Source: Paracyclopina nana (Eukaryota; Arthropoda; Copepoda; Cyclopoida; Cyclopettidae). Taken from it: 64,000 nucleotides of DNA. The translations under genes were made by a program, and so were the position numbers. How positions within the stretch are numbered: position 1 is the stretch's first letter; each line of letters opens with the position of its first letter. Shown piece by piece: positions 21,937 through 33,353 of the stretch. The stretch covers positions 9,126,501-9,190,500 of the forward strand of contig JAGUCH010000002.1 of the NCBI GenBank assembly GCA_019096065.1, read 5' to 3'. The notes beneath the pieces were generated by a model, which was not told the DNA's origin, made no database searches, and was given only the letters and a program-made list of their open reading frames with translations.

Positions 21937-24900
21937 CTACAGCTTTGAATAGACGCACGTTCCAGCAATCCACGTTGATGATAGCTCCAGGGTGTTTCTG
22001 TCAACCATGATGAAATCTGCATCTGCCCCATGATCAAGAGTCCCTTTGGTTTTTTCCAGCCCAAGGGCTTGTGCAGGGTGAAGTGTAGCAGCTTCGAGAG
22101 CCTCAACGGTTGTGCACTCTGCCATTGTTAGCAGGTTGCGCACGGCGTCATAGACGGTCGCGCTAGCTCCGCAAAGAGTCTCGGTTCCCGCAATAACAGC
22201 CCGGGGCCCTCTCACTTCAATTTCCATTTGCCCAAGGGAATACGTTCCATCTGATAGGCCCATGGCTCCAATGGCATCGCTCACAGCCACAAGACCAGCC
22301 ATATTAGTGCGGACTGCGATTCTCAGAGCAGTAGGGTGAGTATGGATACCATCAGCAATCTGCAATAATTGCAAAAATGCATTTTCGGCCACAACTTTTT
22401 ACAAACTAAAAAGGAGAATACCAATCCGTAGTAGACAGGTTTTCCATTCAACTTTTTTGATGTCAACAGTCCCATAATGCCAGGATCGCATCTATGGTGA
22501 AACACAGTCATTGCGTTGAACAAATGCGTGATGAGCTTGGCCCCAGCTCGGATGGCAGCTTCAGATTGCTTCAATGTTGCCACAGAGTGGCCAAGAGACA
22601 CTGTGACGCCACTCTGTACGCATTGCTCTATCACTGAACCCGTCGGGTCGAGCTCGGGTGCAATAGTTATGATGGAGACATCTTCCAATGAGCCATACAT
22701 TTGCAGCAAGTCGTGAAAGCCACCAGGTAGGTCCCTAATGAACTGAATTGGATGAGCTCCCTTTTTTTCGGGCGATATGAACGGCCCCTCCAAATGAAGG
22801 CCCAGAATATTGGCTCCGTGTGCTCCTCCTTGCTTTCTCTTGATGTAAGGAATCATTTGGTCGTAGGCATCTTTAGGAGAAGTCACCAATGTTGGGCAAA
22901 ATGAAGTGACGCCTGAAAAAAAACCACCATATTTCTTGCTTTCTTAGCCTATTCGAGGCAATCGACTTGTTTTGGCTTCTATGCGGACAAATAACAGCCA
23001 AAAGTGCTTTGAGAAATGAAACTCTGAAATGAAAAGTGTGCCTTACTCCCGGACACAATTGATATCAGTGGAAAGCAGCTTGGATCTTTTTTATTCACGG
23101 CTATAGGAACCCGAAGTCAAGCTGACTGCACTAGATGGCACTGAGTTCAGACGGCTTGACGTCATCAGTGCGCGCGCGTAGTTGACACGTTTAACAAATG
23201 AACTGCCAGATGTGAACTATATTAAAAAGTCAAAAAGAGCCAGCTCCCTCGTACAAAAACGCCACTTTAATATAATGGGTCAATCTGGATACACTTTTAA
23301 TTAGTGTTCTAGCTTGCCCGTAAGCCAGCCCAAAGGCCAGCCTGTAATTTGAGGAAAAGATGGAATTTCAGGAAAGATAGCTCTCTAAATATAGTGAGAT
23401 GTAAATATAATTGGTCAATTTGAATCTTAGACACTACTTAAGCTTGTAAAAATTATACCTTACGAAAAATAATCAAGAAAATAAGGCATTTTGCTCATTC
23501 AGACGGCGCAACGAAGTCAGCAATCAGCCGTCTGAAATCTTATGAGCTTGCCGGTAGGATAAATATGGTACGATTTACGGTTCCCTATTCTAAGAAGTAT
23601 TCATCATATTTTTGATTCAAAGCCCAAAATGAAAAGGCACTTTCTAAAACGGGTCTACTCATGTATACCACTTTATAGAAAAATATCAATATTTATGCAA
23701 ATAGAGTCGCATCGTAAAAAAGTTTTAGATACCACAGCCAAAGTTTTCAATCTTTCTATCGATATCCATGGCATACTTCTCAAATTCAATTTAACAAGTA
23801 ATTAGTGCGCAGTTTTCCTTAAAAACTATAAAACAGACTTTAGACGTTCATAGAGGATTCTTAATATCGAAGAACACAAAGATGAGCAAAGCTTTTTCCT
23901 GGCAATTCAAAAACATTGTTTTATGATCTTTAAAAACTTCAACTGTGTAATTCAGCGAATTAAAACATACCAATTATTTTTTCATATTCTTCAAATTTTT
24001 TCAGAGTACGCTTAGTAAAGAAAAAGCCACCTAAGCAACAAAGTGGCAGCTCATACCTCAACTAATTATTGATAAATATATTTGAGATAAAAATCAAGAG
24101 GGTCAAAAAGGTTGGGAGTCTTGACTTACATTTACATAAGAAATAAGGGCTCTCCACCTGGTATCCCAATCATTTTATCCATTTTGGCTAGAAAACCAGA
24201 TGTACACGTCCACATTGTGTACTGATTGGGGGCGAACGCACTTGGCGAATTGAAAATTACAATAAGAATCAATAAGTTGCCGAAAGCTTAGTTCACTAGA
24301 TGGCTGATTGTGGGAGCAACGGTTGCCAAAAAAAGCCGTTTTATCCAGAACATTTTAATCAATTTTAGTTATTTGCAGAATATATATATTTTTAATTAAT
24401 TATTGTCTTATTATTACTGATGGTACCAATTTTTTGGGGAAAAATGAATGTATTGTTAGTCACTGAAAAGTAGTTAAGTGGTTGGAGAAAAAGTATTCAG
24501 AAATGTGGTCAGAAAAGTGGCCTATAAAGTGTCCAAAGAAAGTGATAAGAGCAAGTACTTATAGAGAAATGGACAGAGAAAGTGAAAAAAGTGGTCAGAG
24601 AAAATGAAAAAAGTGGTCAGAGAAAATGAAAAAAGTGGTCAGAGAAAATGAAAAAAGGGGTCAGAGAAAATAAAAAAAGTGGTCAGAGAAAATGAAAAAA
24701 GGGGTCAGAGAAAATGAAAAAAGTGGTCAGCGAAAGAAGTCAGAGAAAAGTGTTCAGGAAAGTGGTATGAAAAAGTGTGAGAGAAAGTGATCAGAAAAGT
24801 GTCACAGAAAGTGGTCAAAAAAGCGTAAAGAAAAAATGGTCTGAAAAGTGGTCAAAAAAGTGGTCAACAAAGTGGTCAGAAAAAGTGGCCTGAAAAAGGA

Positions 24901-27100
24901 TTAAGCACTACTTTTTGTACTGTGGCTCAAGATGATCTATAGTATAAGGTGAGCTCTATGCGGCATGCGCAGCTTTACTATAGCACATCATCGGTACATA
25001 CTAAATACCGCACACAAACGCAACGCAACGCACACTACTAAATACCGCACACTACTAAAAACCGCACACTATTTTTAATATTATATTATATCAATGAACT
25101 TATCAAACTGGCTGAAGGAAAACACAAATTATTTTTTTTGTGACTAGAAACACGAGTAAGCATGAACACATAGGTATATTAATGTGTGTATCCTGAATTG
25201 ATTCAAGGAACAGATTGTGTACCGGTATTTAGTAATGTTTCATGAAAGTACCAAGGAATTTTGCAGTCATGAGTCACGTTCAAAATTGGATCCAGACCTG
25301 AGAATCTTAACTTTGTGTAACAAATTAAATAGAAATAAAGGACTTTGAAGTGATATTGTTGGAAAGATTGAGTTTTTTCCCATCTTTATTGTAAAAATAG
25401 AAAAAATCAATGTAAATGGGGAAAAGCCGAGAAAGTTCAATTTTCCCCTAGGCAACTCAGAAAATTTTCAAGAAAAAAAAACTGATGCATCATTTATTTT
25501 TTGCTGTCTCGCAGAAAATTTTTCATTTTGTCAGAAAACAAAAAAGATGTCCAAAGGTTTAAGCTTTCCAACGATGCAACAACAAAAAAGGAAATAGCCC
25601 GGTTCCATCGATGAAAATTAGATTATACGCCAAAACTAATGATTTAACTTGCAGTGTAAAGCACAAAGTGAAAACAATTATTTTAATTATGAGTGTATTA
25701 GAATAATTGTTGTCAAATTTTTTCGCAAGCTTTTCCATTTTTAATGCTGTGTGCGGTATTTTGTAGTGTGCGATATTTAGTAGTGTGTGGTATTTAGTAG
25801 TGTGTGTTGCGTTGCGTTTGTGTGCGGTATTTAGTATATACGCACATCATCAGACTGTCCTATGGAGTTAAAGTACATGGATTCAAAATTATCCCCAAGA
25901 TCACATAAAAACCGCCATAATTCTATGACGAGCTAAATTTGGAAAAAGGCTGGAAACACTTTCAGGCATGCTTTGCAAGCGCTCACTCTCACATTGGTTT
26001 ATCCAGTTCTTGAATTTGAATTTCGCGCTCTTTTTTATGTACTAGCACAACTGAAGCGCTCCCTAGTGGAGGACAAAATAACTACTATAGATTCGTGATT
26101 CCGAAGTAGAATTGTTCCGTCAGGATTGCTCAATAGAGACAGCCCTGCTGTGGCCCAATTTAAAACTTCTATACAGCCTGTTTCAGAGAATTCTACGCAC
26201 TTTGAAATCAAAAGTTTGTGTTACGGATTTGAGAAATGCGGTACAAAATGGATGTCATTGAAAAGCTTGAATCTTTTGCCATCTGTTTTGTAGCAGTGAA
26301 AATCACAAAATAAAAGTAAAAAAGATAAGAAAATTAAATTTTTCCGTGGCAACTTTTTTAGAGCAAAAGTGCAATTTTTCACCTACTGAATGCAGCTAAA
26401 ATCAAGTATTTTTTTTAATAATATCAAAATCACCGATGAACCATTAGTATTTTAATGCTAAGAAGAACAATTAATCCTTTATAGAAAAAAACAACGTCAA
26501 AATTCGCAATTTTGACCATTTTGAAATGTGTGCATTGCCATCAAAAAAATGGGTGCCATTTTTGAGTGCTTTCTTAATTTAGGCTTTTAATCCAAATCTT
26601 AATTAATTTTTATCAAAAGTGATATTAATAAAAAATGCATCGTCTCCAGATGAGCGACTGTAGGTAATAAAACGATGCTTGAAGGTATGAAAACGTAGGT
26701 CTAAAAACACTGTTAACCAAATTTGATGATGGGGGCGGTAATTTCAATCAGGGTTAAAGAGCCCATTGCATTGGTAGATTATATGTACCACAACTAAATT
26801 ATGTTCATTACCGTAAGACAAGAGGCCTCTTGCCACTTTGGATAAGCATTCATCGGCTGATTGAGCTGAACGGATATCATGGGAGAAGTCAATTCCAAAT
26901 CCTCCATTTATCTGAATGTCAATGAGGCCAGGGGCGATGAGCAAACCATTGCAATCAACCGCGTGATGCGGTTGGAGCTTTTCGTCAAAAAACAATGGCT
27001 CTGGGTTGATGAATTTACCATCACGAACCAGGATGTCCTCCCTCACAATGCAATGGTTTCTCAAGATGTAGCAATTGTAAAACTTTGTCACTGGTCCCAT
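21937..27100 (-). CDS. AMDHD2: N-acetylglucosamine-6-phosphate deacetylase
   Basis: This amidohydrolase converts GlcNAc-6-phosphate to glucosamine-6-phosphate and acetate, recycling aminosugars; in chitin-bearing animals this feeds UDP-GlcNAc turnover. Three exons (27100..26812, 22912..22422, 22359..21937) give 400 aa, close to human (409). Motifs in order are APGLIDIQINGGFGIDFS, GVTSFCPTLVTSP, LGLHLEGPFISPEKKGAHP (metal site), TVSLGHS, THLFNAMTVFHHRDPG-like with one inserted Cys (HHRCDPGIMGLL), IADGIHTHP, VSDAIGAMG, and GTLDHGADADFIMVD. The first intron is 3.9 kb, seventy times the usual size here, because it carries repeats: a 22-bp minisatellite and an 849-bp transposon-like element. The gene is divergent from the FKBP4 gene. 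Confidence 0.94.
24473..24898. repeat. Minisatellite, 22-bp unit
   Basis: The core at 24591..24730 is about six and a half direct copies of GTGGTCAGAGAAAATGAAAA plus AA. Degenerate AAAGTGGTCAG repeats extend on both sides. The plus strand is almost pure purine in each unit apart from the GTC. The array ends 30 bp before the copy of a repeat that hosts the 24993..25841 element. Confidence 0.9.
24928..24992. repeat. Dispersed repeat, interrupted copy
   Basis: The stretch CAAGATGATCTATAGTATAA, then GGTGAG and GCTTTACTATAGC, recurs at 32686..32750. This copy is split by the element at 24993..25841 and resumes at 25842 (CATCAGACTG). Confidence 0.75.
24993..25841. mobile_element. Non-autonomous inverted-repeat element, 10-bp TSD
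   Basis: The 849-bp element begins GGTACATACTAAATACCGCA; the inverse of its right end begins GTATATACTAAATACCGCA. Both ends carry ACAAACGCAACGCAAC followed by inward arrays of the 18-bp unit CGCACACTACTAAATAC, two to three on the left and about four on the right. Each side is flanked by GCACATCATC (24983..24992 and 25842..25851). A 10-bp duplication points to a Mutator-like element rather than hAT; the superfamily remains open. It has no transposase ORF. A shortened relative lies near 63678. Confidence 0.88.
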
Positions 27101-27861
27101 TTTTTAGCAGCCACTTTCACAATTCAATGGAGGGTAGAGCATGGTGGAAGGTCACCTGTCCACTAACAAAAAACCCGTTTGCAAATGAACGCATTTTTAT
27201 CGACAGGCAGCTAACGCTAAAAATGATATGAAAACAAAGTGAAACTGACAGTTCAACAGTGCAGTGCTGCGAAATGGGATCAGCTTTCCACAATTTTGCT
27301 AGGTAGGCGTCCAAGGCGCAGAAGCAATGCTTAACCGACATGGATAATTTGAGTCGGCATTCGTATTGTTCACTAGCTGGAGATTAGATGCAATTGGGCA
27401 TTTGAGGAGCGGAAAGTAGTATTCGCATTTTGGGGGGAAAGAATTGTATATCTATTACCAAGACTGTATGCGTAACGTAAGTAACGTAGTGCATGTGTAA
27501 TATAGAATTATCGCTCTTTAAAATTCGTTGATATCTTTGTCGTTCTTTACAAGCATCGATTATTGTTTTTCAAATTTTGAGCTTTGGCTAGGGAGCAGCT
27601 ACCATCTGGTCGATCAATTAGTGAAATTGCGTTCTAATCTCCGGGCTTGTGATCGATGGAGGGAGATTGCCAATAAAGCTGGCTCTGAGAGCAACAGCTC
27701 TTAATTCTGGTAACGCTGTAGAGAGGCTTCTAGAAACTTGTTTACATTTTCGCTCTCCCGTGAAAAGCCGACAACTGCAACTGATAGAGCTCCTAGCTCT
27801 TCTTCTCCTTAATCTGCAGCAGAGAGAGAATACTGAAGAAGGCAATTTATAGAGGCTGAAA
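27101..27861. promoter_or_regulatory. Divergent promoter region, AMDHD2 / FKBP4-type
   Basis: This 761-bp gap between divergent genes must hold both promoters and leaders. I see no specific motif and no other gene. Confidence 0.4.
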
Positions 27862-29312
27862 ATGGTTGAACAAATTGATGTTTCAATTGAGCAAGATGGT
27901 GGCATCCTCAAAGAGGTGAAAAGGCCTGGCGTTGACCCCAATGATAAACCCTGGAAGGGAGACAGGGTTTTTGTCCACTATGTTGGCACCCTTGAGGACG
28001 GCACAAAATTTGACTCAAGCCGAGATCGCCGGGAGAAGTTCAGTTTCAACCTGGGAAAAGGCGAGGTCATCAAGGGTTGGGACCAGGGTGTAGCCTCAAT
28101 GACCAAGGGTGAGCTTGCAGTGTTCACCATCAAGTCTGACTACGGGTATGGTGATGTGGGCTCACCTCCCAAAATCCCCGGGGGAGCCACGCTCATTTTT
28201 GAAGTGGAGCTTTTTGACTTTGAGGGTGAAGACATCTCCAAGGAAAAGGACAAGAGTCTTGTCAAGAGGGTCAAGAACAATGGGGAAGGCTACGATCACC
28301 CCAATGTAAGCAAAATATTTGTATGTTTTTTTGACACTTTTTTCACTGTTTTTAATTGAAGGATGGTGGAATTGTGACTGTGGAATTAACTGGGCGCTCA
28401 AATGAAGGTGGCATTTTTGACCAGAGAGAAGTCACCTTTACGCTTGGTGAAGGCCGGGAAAACAACATACCGAGAGGTGTTGAAATGGCCCTAGAGAAGA
28501 TGAAGAAAAATGAGGAAATCCAACTCAAGGTGAATGCAAGGCTTGCTTCCTCCCCCTGTCCAATTGGCGCTCCTGAGGGAGCTGAAACACTCATTTATGA
28601 TGTGCATCTCAAGTCATTTGAACGTGCTAAAGAGAGCTGGCAACTGGATGGTGAGCAAAAGCTGGAGCAAGCCATCATTTTCAAAGACAAGGGTACCAAC
28701 TTTTACAAGCAAGAAAAATATGACTTGGCTGCCAACAAGTACTCAAAAATCATTGAGTTCCTTGAGCATGAAATCTCCTTGAAGGGAGACAAGGAGGAGG
28801 AGCGTGTGGCCATTTTGCAGGCAGGTAGGCTCAACTTGGCCATGTGCATGATCAAGCTAAGTGATTGGATTGAGGCTAGAAACCTTTGCGACAAAGTCTT
28901 GGACGAAAACCCGAACAACGCAAAGGCTTTCTTTCGTCGTGGCGAGTCCCTGATGGCACTCAATGAGCATGAACTTGCTCGTAGAGACTTTGCCAAGGTA
29001 CTTGAGCTTGATCCTGAAAATAAGGCTGCCAAGAATAAGGTCACGATTTGCGTCCATCAAATGAAGATGATCAAGGAGAAGGAAAAGAAAACATTCGCCA
29101 ACATGTTTGATAAGGTTAGTTTAATGAATCTGTAATCCGAAAAACTAGGCATAATGCAATTTGCTCTACTCTAGTTTGCCATGATTGACGCTAAGAAGGA
29201 GAAGGATGCTAAAACCCGAGAAAAGCCTCTTGAAATCAATGAGTGGGATGATGCTGGTGAAGATAGTGAAAAGGGTAGCATGGAAACTGATGCTATGGAG
29301 AAGGCATCATGA
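27862..29312 (+). CDS. FKBP4: FKBP4/FKBP5-type peptidyl-prolyl isomerase (FKBP52-like co-chaperone)
   Basis: This is an Hsp90 co-chaperone with prolyl isomerase activity, acting in steroid or ecdysteroid receptor complexes and elsewhere. Three exons (27862..28305, 28362..29114, 29175..29312) with introns of 56 and 60 bp give 444 aa. The first FKBP domain (about residues 30-137) keeps the catalytic set: VHYVGTLEDGTKFDSSRDR, GEVIKGWDQG, and YGYGDVGSPPKIPGGATLIFEVEL. A second, diverged FKBP domain lies at about 148-253. A three-repeat TPR domain follows (about 265-395: KDKGTNFYKQEKYDLAANKY, AKAFFRRGESLMALNEHELA), for the Hsp90 C-terminal MEEVD. The tail is charged. AATAAA occurs at 29483, well placed for polyadenylation. 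Confidence 0.95.
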
Positions 29313-29537
29313 AGCTTTCTTCAACCAGCCCACCATTAATTGCATATCTAATCAGTCAACCACCCCTCACCAATGATTTTTTATATGTTTGCTATTTATC
29401 ATCAAGTCACCCTGAGTTTCAGAAAGAGTTCAAATATTGGCAAACATCGTTCATAAAAGTTGCATTTGTCATCTTGAGATGAAATAAAGTCAACTGGTTT
29501 TTAAGAGTAGTATGTTACCATATTTATTTTCATTATT

Positions 29538-30281
29538 TTACATTCTATACCAGGCTTGTGTAGACTTCATACGTTTGATCTTTTTCTGCAATTGGAGAAT
29601 GCCATACATAAGGGCTTCAGCTGTGGGTGGGCAACCTGGTACATAAATATCAACAGGGACAACACGATCGCAGCCTCGGACAACACTGTAGGAATAATGA
29701 TAGTAGCCACCTCCATTTGCGCAGCTACCCATGGAAATCACCCACCTGGGCTCAGGCATTTGATCATACACTTTGCGGAACGCAGGTGCCATCTAGAATC
29801 AAGAAACATGATGGTCAAGCTTGAGCAACCAACCTCCAATTTTTACCTTATTTGTCAAGGTGCCAGCTACAATGATGACATCCGCTTGCCTAGGTGACGC
29901 CCTAAAGACAACACCATATCGATCCATGTCATATCTGGGAGCAGCAATGTGCATCATTTCAACAGCACAACAAGCCAGGCCAAAGGTCAGTGGCCATAGG
30001 GAGTTTTTCCGGCCCCAATTGACAAGATCATCCACCCTGGCAAGAGCCCAGTCAACCTTGTTGGTTTTGAAGTTGACATCAAATGGGGAGTACTTGTGGT
30101 CCATGTCCCTGCTTCCTCCAACTGGGGTCTCAAATTGAAATGGCTTCTTTTCTACTTCACCACTCGCACTGGAGGATGAAGAGGATTGTAAGCAACGCTT
30201 GCTCATCACTTGAAGAACTGGCCGACTTTGCATTGAAACGGCCTCCATCCTGGCAAGCTGAGACAACAAGGTCAAAGCCAT
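29538..30281 (-). CDS. NDUFS7: NADH dehydrogenase iron-sulfur protein 7 (complex I PSST, 20 kDa)
   Basis: NDUFS7 carries cluster N2, the last Fe-S centre before ubiquinone in mitochondrial complex I. Two exons, 30281..29847 and 29792..29538, with a 54-bp intron give 229 aa. The first 40-50 residues are a Ser/Arg-rich mitochondrial presequence. The 4Fe-4S ligands are all present: the adjacent cysteine pair in [12 protein letters not shown], then [15 protein letters not shown] and [30 protein letters not shown] is near-invariant in the family. It converges on the FKBP4-type gene with 225 bp between the stop codons. Confidence 0.97.
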
Positions 30282-31804
30282 TTTGAAGAAATGTCAATTT
30301 CTTTGCGAACTTATGGCTGAAAGTTAGCTAAGTTGTTTCCATTTCATAACACATGGATCGAAAAAAACCTATCTGAAGTCTGCCATGTTGTTTTTGAAAA
30401 CAAATCTTTAATTTAGACTAAAAGGTTGCTTATGTTCATCAACTTTAATTTTCTCTAATCAATGCATAAGAGATAATGACATTTTCCTACCTAAAAATGG
30501 TTCTGGATGCAAAGGAGCTTATGCTTATTGTTACAATTTGCCTTAAATAAGCTGTTACTAACCTTTTGCGTTCAAATTGCGAGCGCGAAAAAAAAGATAC
30601 CTGATAATGTAAAACAGCTTTTCACAGAACTTTAAGAATCACAGATCATTACAAATTTTTTACCTAATTATGACGAAATCTGCAAAAACGATTCTTGTGG
30701 ACTTAATGGAAATACTTTGACATTATTCTGTGCGTAGTCATTGCTCCCGCCATAAATGGACCCCTTTTTGAGCTTCCTCCTACTTCGCTTTTCGACCCTT
30801 TTTATGTGAGATAAGGTAGAAGTGGACATTTAAAGTGAAATCTTCTTTCTTAAAGCCCCATGAGTAGCTTTTCATTTAAGCCTCGAGCGGTTTCAAAACC
30901 TTGAATAATTATAAAATACTTGAAAGTGAAGTAAATCAGACAAAAATAAGAATCACTGATTCAATACAGCATTGCTGCTCAGTCAATTGTTCGGCTTAAA
31001 GTACTTGCGTATCTTCAGAATGATTTTCAACTCAGTTACCTTTTGATGCATTAATTTTGGCCATAATTGCCAGGGCTTCATAAGTTATATTGTCCCAACC
31101 CGAATTTGCAAACCCACGCCTAGAATTCCTAAATCGTCTCATTTCTGAGCATTGTTCATTTTGCACAATTTTTGGAGAAGGTGCAGTAATCACCCTTTGG
31201 TTTTTAACGAGATGCAATCATCAATTTGATTAGGACTTGATAGCTAATAGGCTATTCATGCATGTGGGGTACATAAACTATGTATGCAATTTTCTAACCT
31301 GTCATGCAATTTAGGTTATCACTCTATTCCTTCATTAGTTATGCTTGATTGCCTTCAAAAGGTAGTGAGTGCAGCTAGTGGAGCTAAAAAAAGTGCATTT
31401 AATTGCATTTTGCCAATTTTTTGGTGTGAGCTTTTGGAATTTATGGCAAGTTTCCTGGTGCGCTAGCACTTGTGCGAATTGTAGCACTATATTGCTTTAT
31501 ACTAGAGCAAGTTGACTTTCTCCCTCCAGTGTGTACCGTACCATACGGAATTTTCGGAGGCCGACTCGGAGGCCGCCTCACCTCGTCGCGTGTGCACTGC
31601 ACAGAGAACAGCGCGAGAGTGAGAGAGCTCAAAGTACCGAAGTGGCGCGTCGATCGATGCTTCTTCTTGCAATTGGAGCCAAAAGAAGAAAGCGGTGGAG
31701 CTGAGGCCATCCAAGTCCAAGAAGATGCTGATGGCGCCTAAGCAAGCCGTTTTTTCGATGGAAGCAGTGCACTAACGGTCTCGCGACGGTCAACATGTGA
31801 AATC
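30282..31804. other. Intergenic, NDUFS7 to the His/Gln/Pro-rich gene
   Basis: No gene is supported. From about 31500 the sequence becomes GC-rich (around CGCGTGTGCACTGCACAGAG) and is probably promoter and 5' leader of the next gene. An ORF at 31472..31741 lies in the same frame as that gene but is closed by a stop 64 bp before its ATG. Confidence 0.4.
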
Positions 31805-32429
31805 ATGCACGTGGAAATCCTCAAGTCCGACAAAGGAGGCGGTATCGGTGGAGGCCACCACGACCTCTACGAGCCCACGCACAACGGGGCCACCATGCCC
31901 TCGTCGCACCCCCTGAGCTCGGCCAACCCGCCCGGCCTCCCGAGGCCCCCGCTGCATCCCATGCAGCAGCACAACCACGGCCACTCTCACTTGATCAGCC
32001 AGGGACCGACAATGCAGCAGCACATGAGCAACGGCAGCCCCATGCAGAGGCTGCAGCCCTCCCTGCCCCCGCACCATGGCAACCACGGGCCCGCGCCGCA
32101 GCCGCCGCAAAACCACATGGTCAATCACCCTCCCTCGTCAGCCAATTCGCACCCCATGTCCAACATGTCGTCCTCCTCGGCAGCGGCCTCCGTGCCACAG
32201 CAGCAGCAGCAGCCAGCACAAACGATGGTCAGCAATGGGGGCATCAATGGCCACACTCCCAATAACGCACATCAAGCAACGCAGCTCTACGGAGACACCG
32301 AAACGGACAACGAAAAGTGGTGGTGGTAAGATGCTACATATGCTGAGTACTGCGCACGTTCGCGCTCTATATTAATGCATGCGATGATTTAGGGTCTGCT
32401 GCCTCGAGTTTTGCTTTTGCCTCCTCTAA
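31805..32429 (+). CDS. Unrecognised His/Gln/Pro/Ser-rich protein with a Trp/Cys C-terminal tail
   Basis: I do not recognise this protein. The first exon (31805..32325) encodes 173 residues of low complexity, rich in His, Pro, Ser, Asn and Gln (HPMQQHNHGHSH, a run of five Gln), with no domain I can name. The exon would stop right after three Trp codons, but GTAAGA overlaps there. Splicing a 67-bp intron (32326..32392, ending TTTAG) gives a short second exon. The product then ends ETDNEKWWWVCCLEFCFCLL at 32429, for 185 aa in all. The intron has the normal size for this genome. The tail is hydrophobic with four cysteines, as in S-acylated membrane anchors. Alternative: the second exon lies elsewhere and the low-complexity part belongs to a larger regulator. 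Confidence 0.6.
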
Positions 32430-33353
32430 AACGTGGTGCTCACCCTCCTCCAAGGCGACCGATTGGAAAAACGTAAAGCTTGCCTTTATTCCACATCATA
32501 GACCCTTTCGCAGCCGAAGAAGCCGTCTCTCTAATAATTACGTCTGCCACGACGACACTCCATTTTATTAGCATACTCCATTTACAATTAGAAGAAGACG
32601 CCAAGAAAAAGCTACAGCTTTGTAGAGAAAAAAAAAGCTTTTTGACAGATAATAGTTTTTTCCAAATCATGTTCATCGCGCGAGCAAGATGATCTATACT
32701 AATAAGGTGAGTTCTTATCGCTGCTTTACTATAGCGCACAGTCTGACTGAGCTGTGGTAGGCTTCAAGACGAAATTTCAATAGAATTCTGTGGATTTCAC
32801 TTCCATAAATTTCCTTAATCCACCATAAATTAGCAAAATGTGCCTAAATCGCAACTTTTTTTTTATAAAAACAGAACTTATCTGGGAGCTCTGTTTAAAA
32901 AGCGAGATATTAGCCCGCTCGCTTCCATCACTGACGTCACTTGAGCTCACGCGCTATGTAGTAAGAACTACTAGCGCCACTGCAGCTAAGACGAACAGAT
33001 TTGGTGATTTTAGCATGCAAAACTTGCGTCAAGAACTCACTTACGAGACCCCCCTGCGCGCGAGAATGTTTTGTATATTCCAGATGCATACCACAGCAAC
33101 AACGCCACCATCATCACATTCTATAAATTGCTATATTGTATTGAAAAAAGAATAATTATGTGAACAACGCGCCACCTTCACGCAGAATTGCTCTCGCGCA
33201 CATTGTGTAGGCAACACATGCGCATGCAACGAGCTATTATTAATATCACATTATACAATAAGATATGCTGAATGTAGTAACCACGAGAAAATAGCGAAAA
33301 CAATTGATAAGAATGTCACACATTAGTGTCATGCATGCCCCCATTTCATCATC
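32430..33353. other. Intergenic, upstream of the HPS1-like gene
   Basis: It holds an uninterrupted copy of a dispersed repeat at 32686..32750 and a TGACGTCA site near 32933. No further gene is supported. Confidence 0.4.
32686..32750. repeat. Dispersed repeat, uninterrupted copy
   Basis: GCAAGATGATCTATACTAAT, then AAGGTGAG and CTGCTTTACTATAGC, matches 24928..24992. Here the sequence runs on into CAGTCTGAC without the 849-bp insertion, so it is an empty-site paralog. Confidence 0.75.

Larger units (their letters stand above)
22913..26811. other. Repeat-bearing first intron of AMDHD2
   Basis: Besides the annotated minisatellite and element, it holds a GAAGTCAAG..AGATGGCACTG..TGACGTCAT block at about 23108..23180. 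A dispersed block, GCCGGTAGGATAAATATGG, lies near 23549 and is also found near 7697. No gene inside the intron is supported. Confidence 0.5.

Noticed and set aside
24591-24730. CRISPR-like direct repeats
   Set aside because: The units abut without unique spacers; this is a minisatellite in a eukaryotic intron.
25267-25455. 62-aa ORF as a possible transposase piece
   Set aside because: It is too short, AT-driven and without any DDE or DNA-binding motif; the element looks non-autonomous.
31472-31741. 89-aa ORF just upstream of and in frame with the His/Gln-rich gene
   Set aside because: A stop closes it before the downstream ATG, and its translation is not protein-like; it is probably leader sequence.
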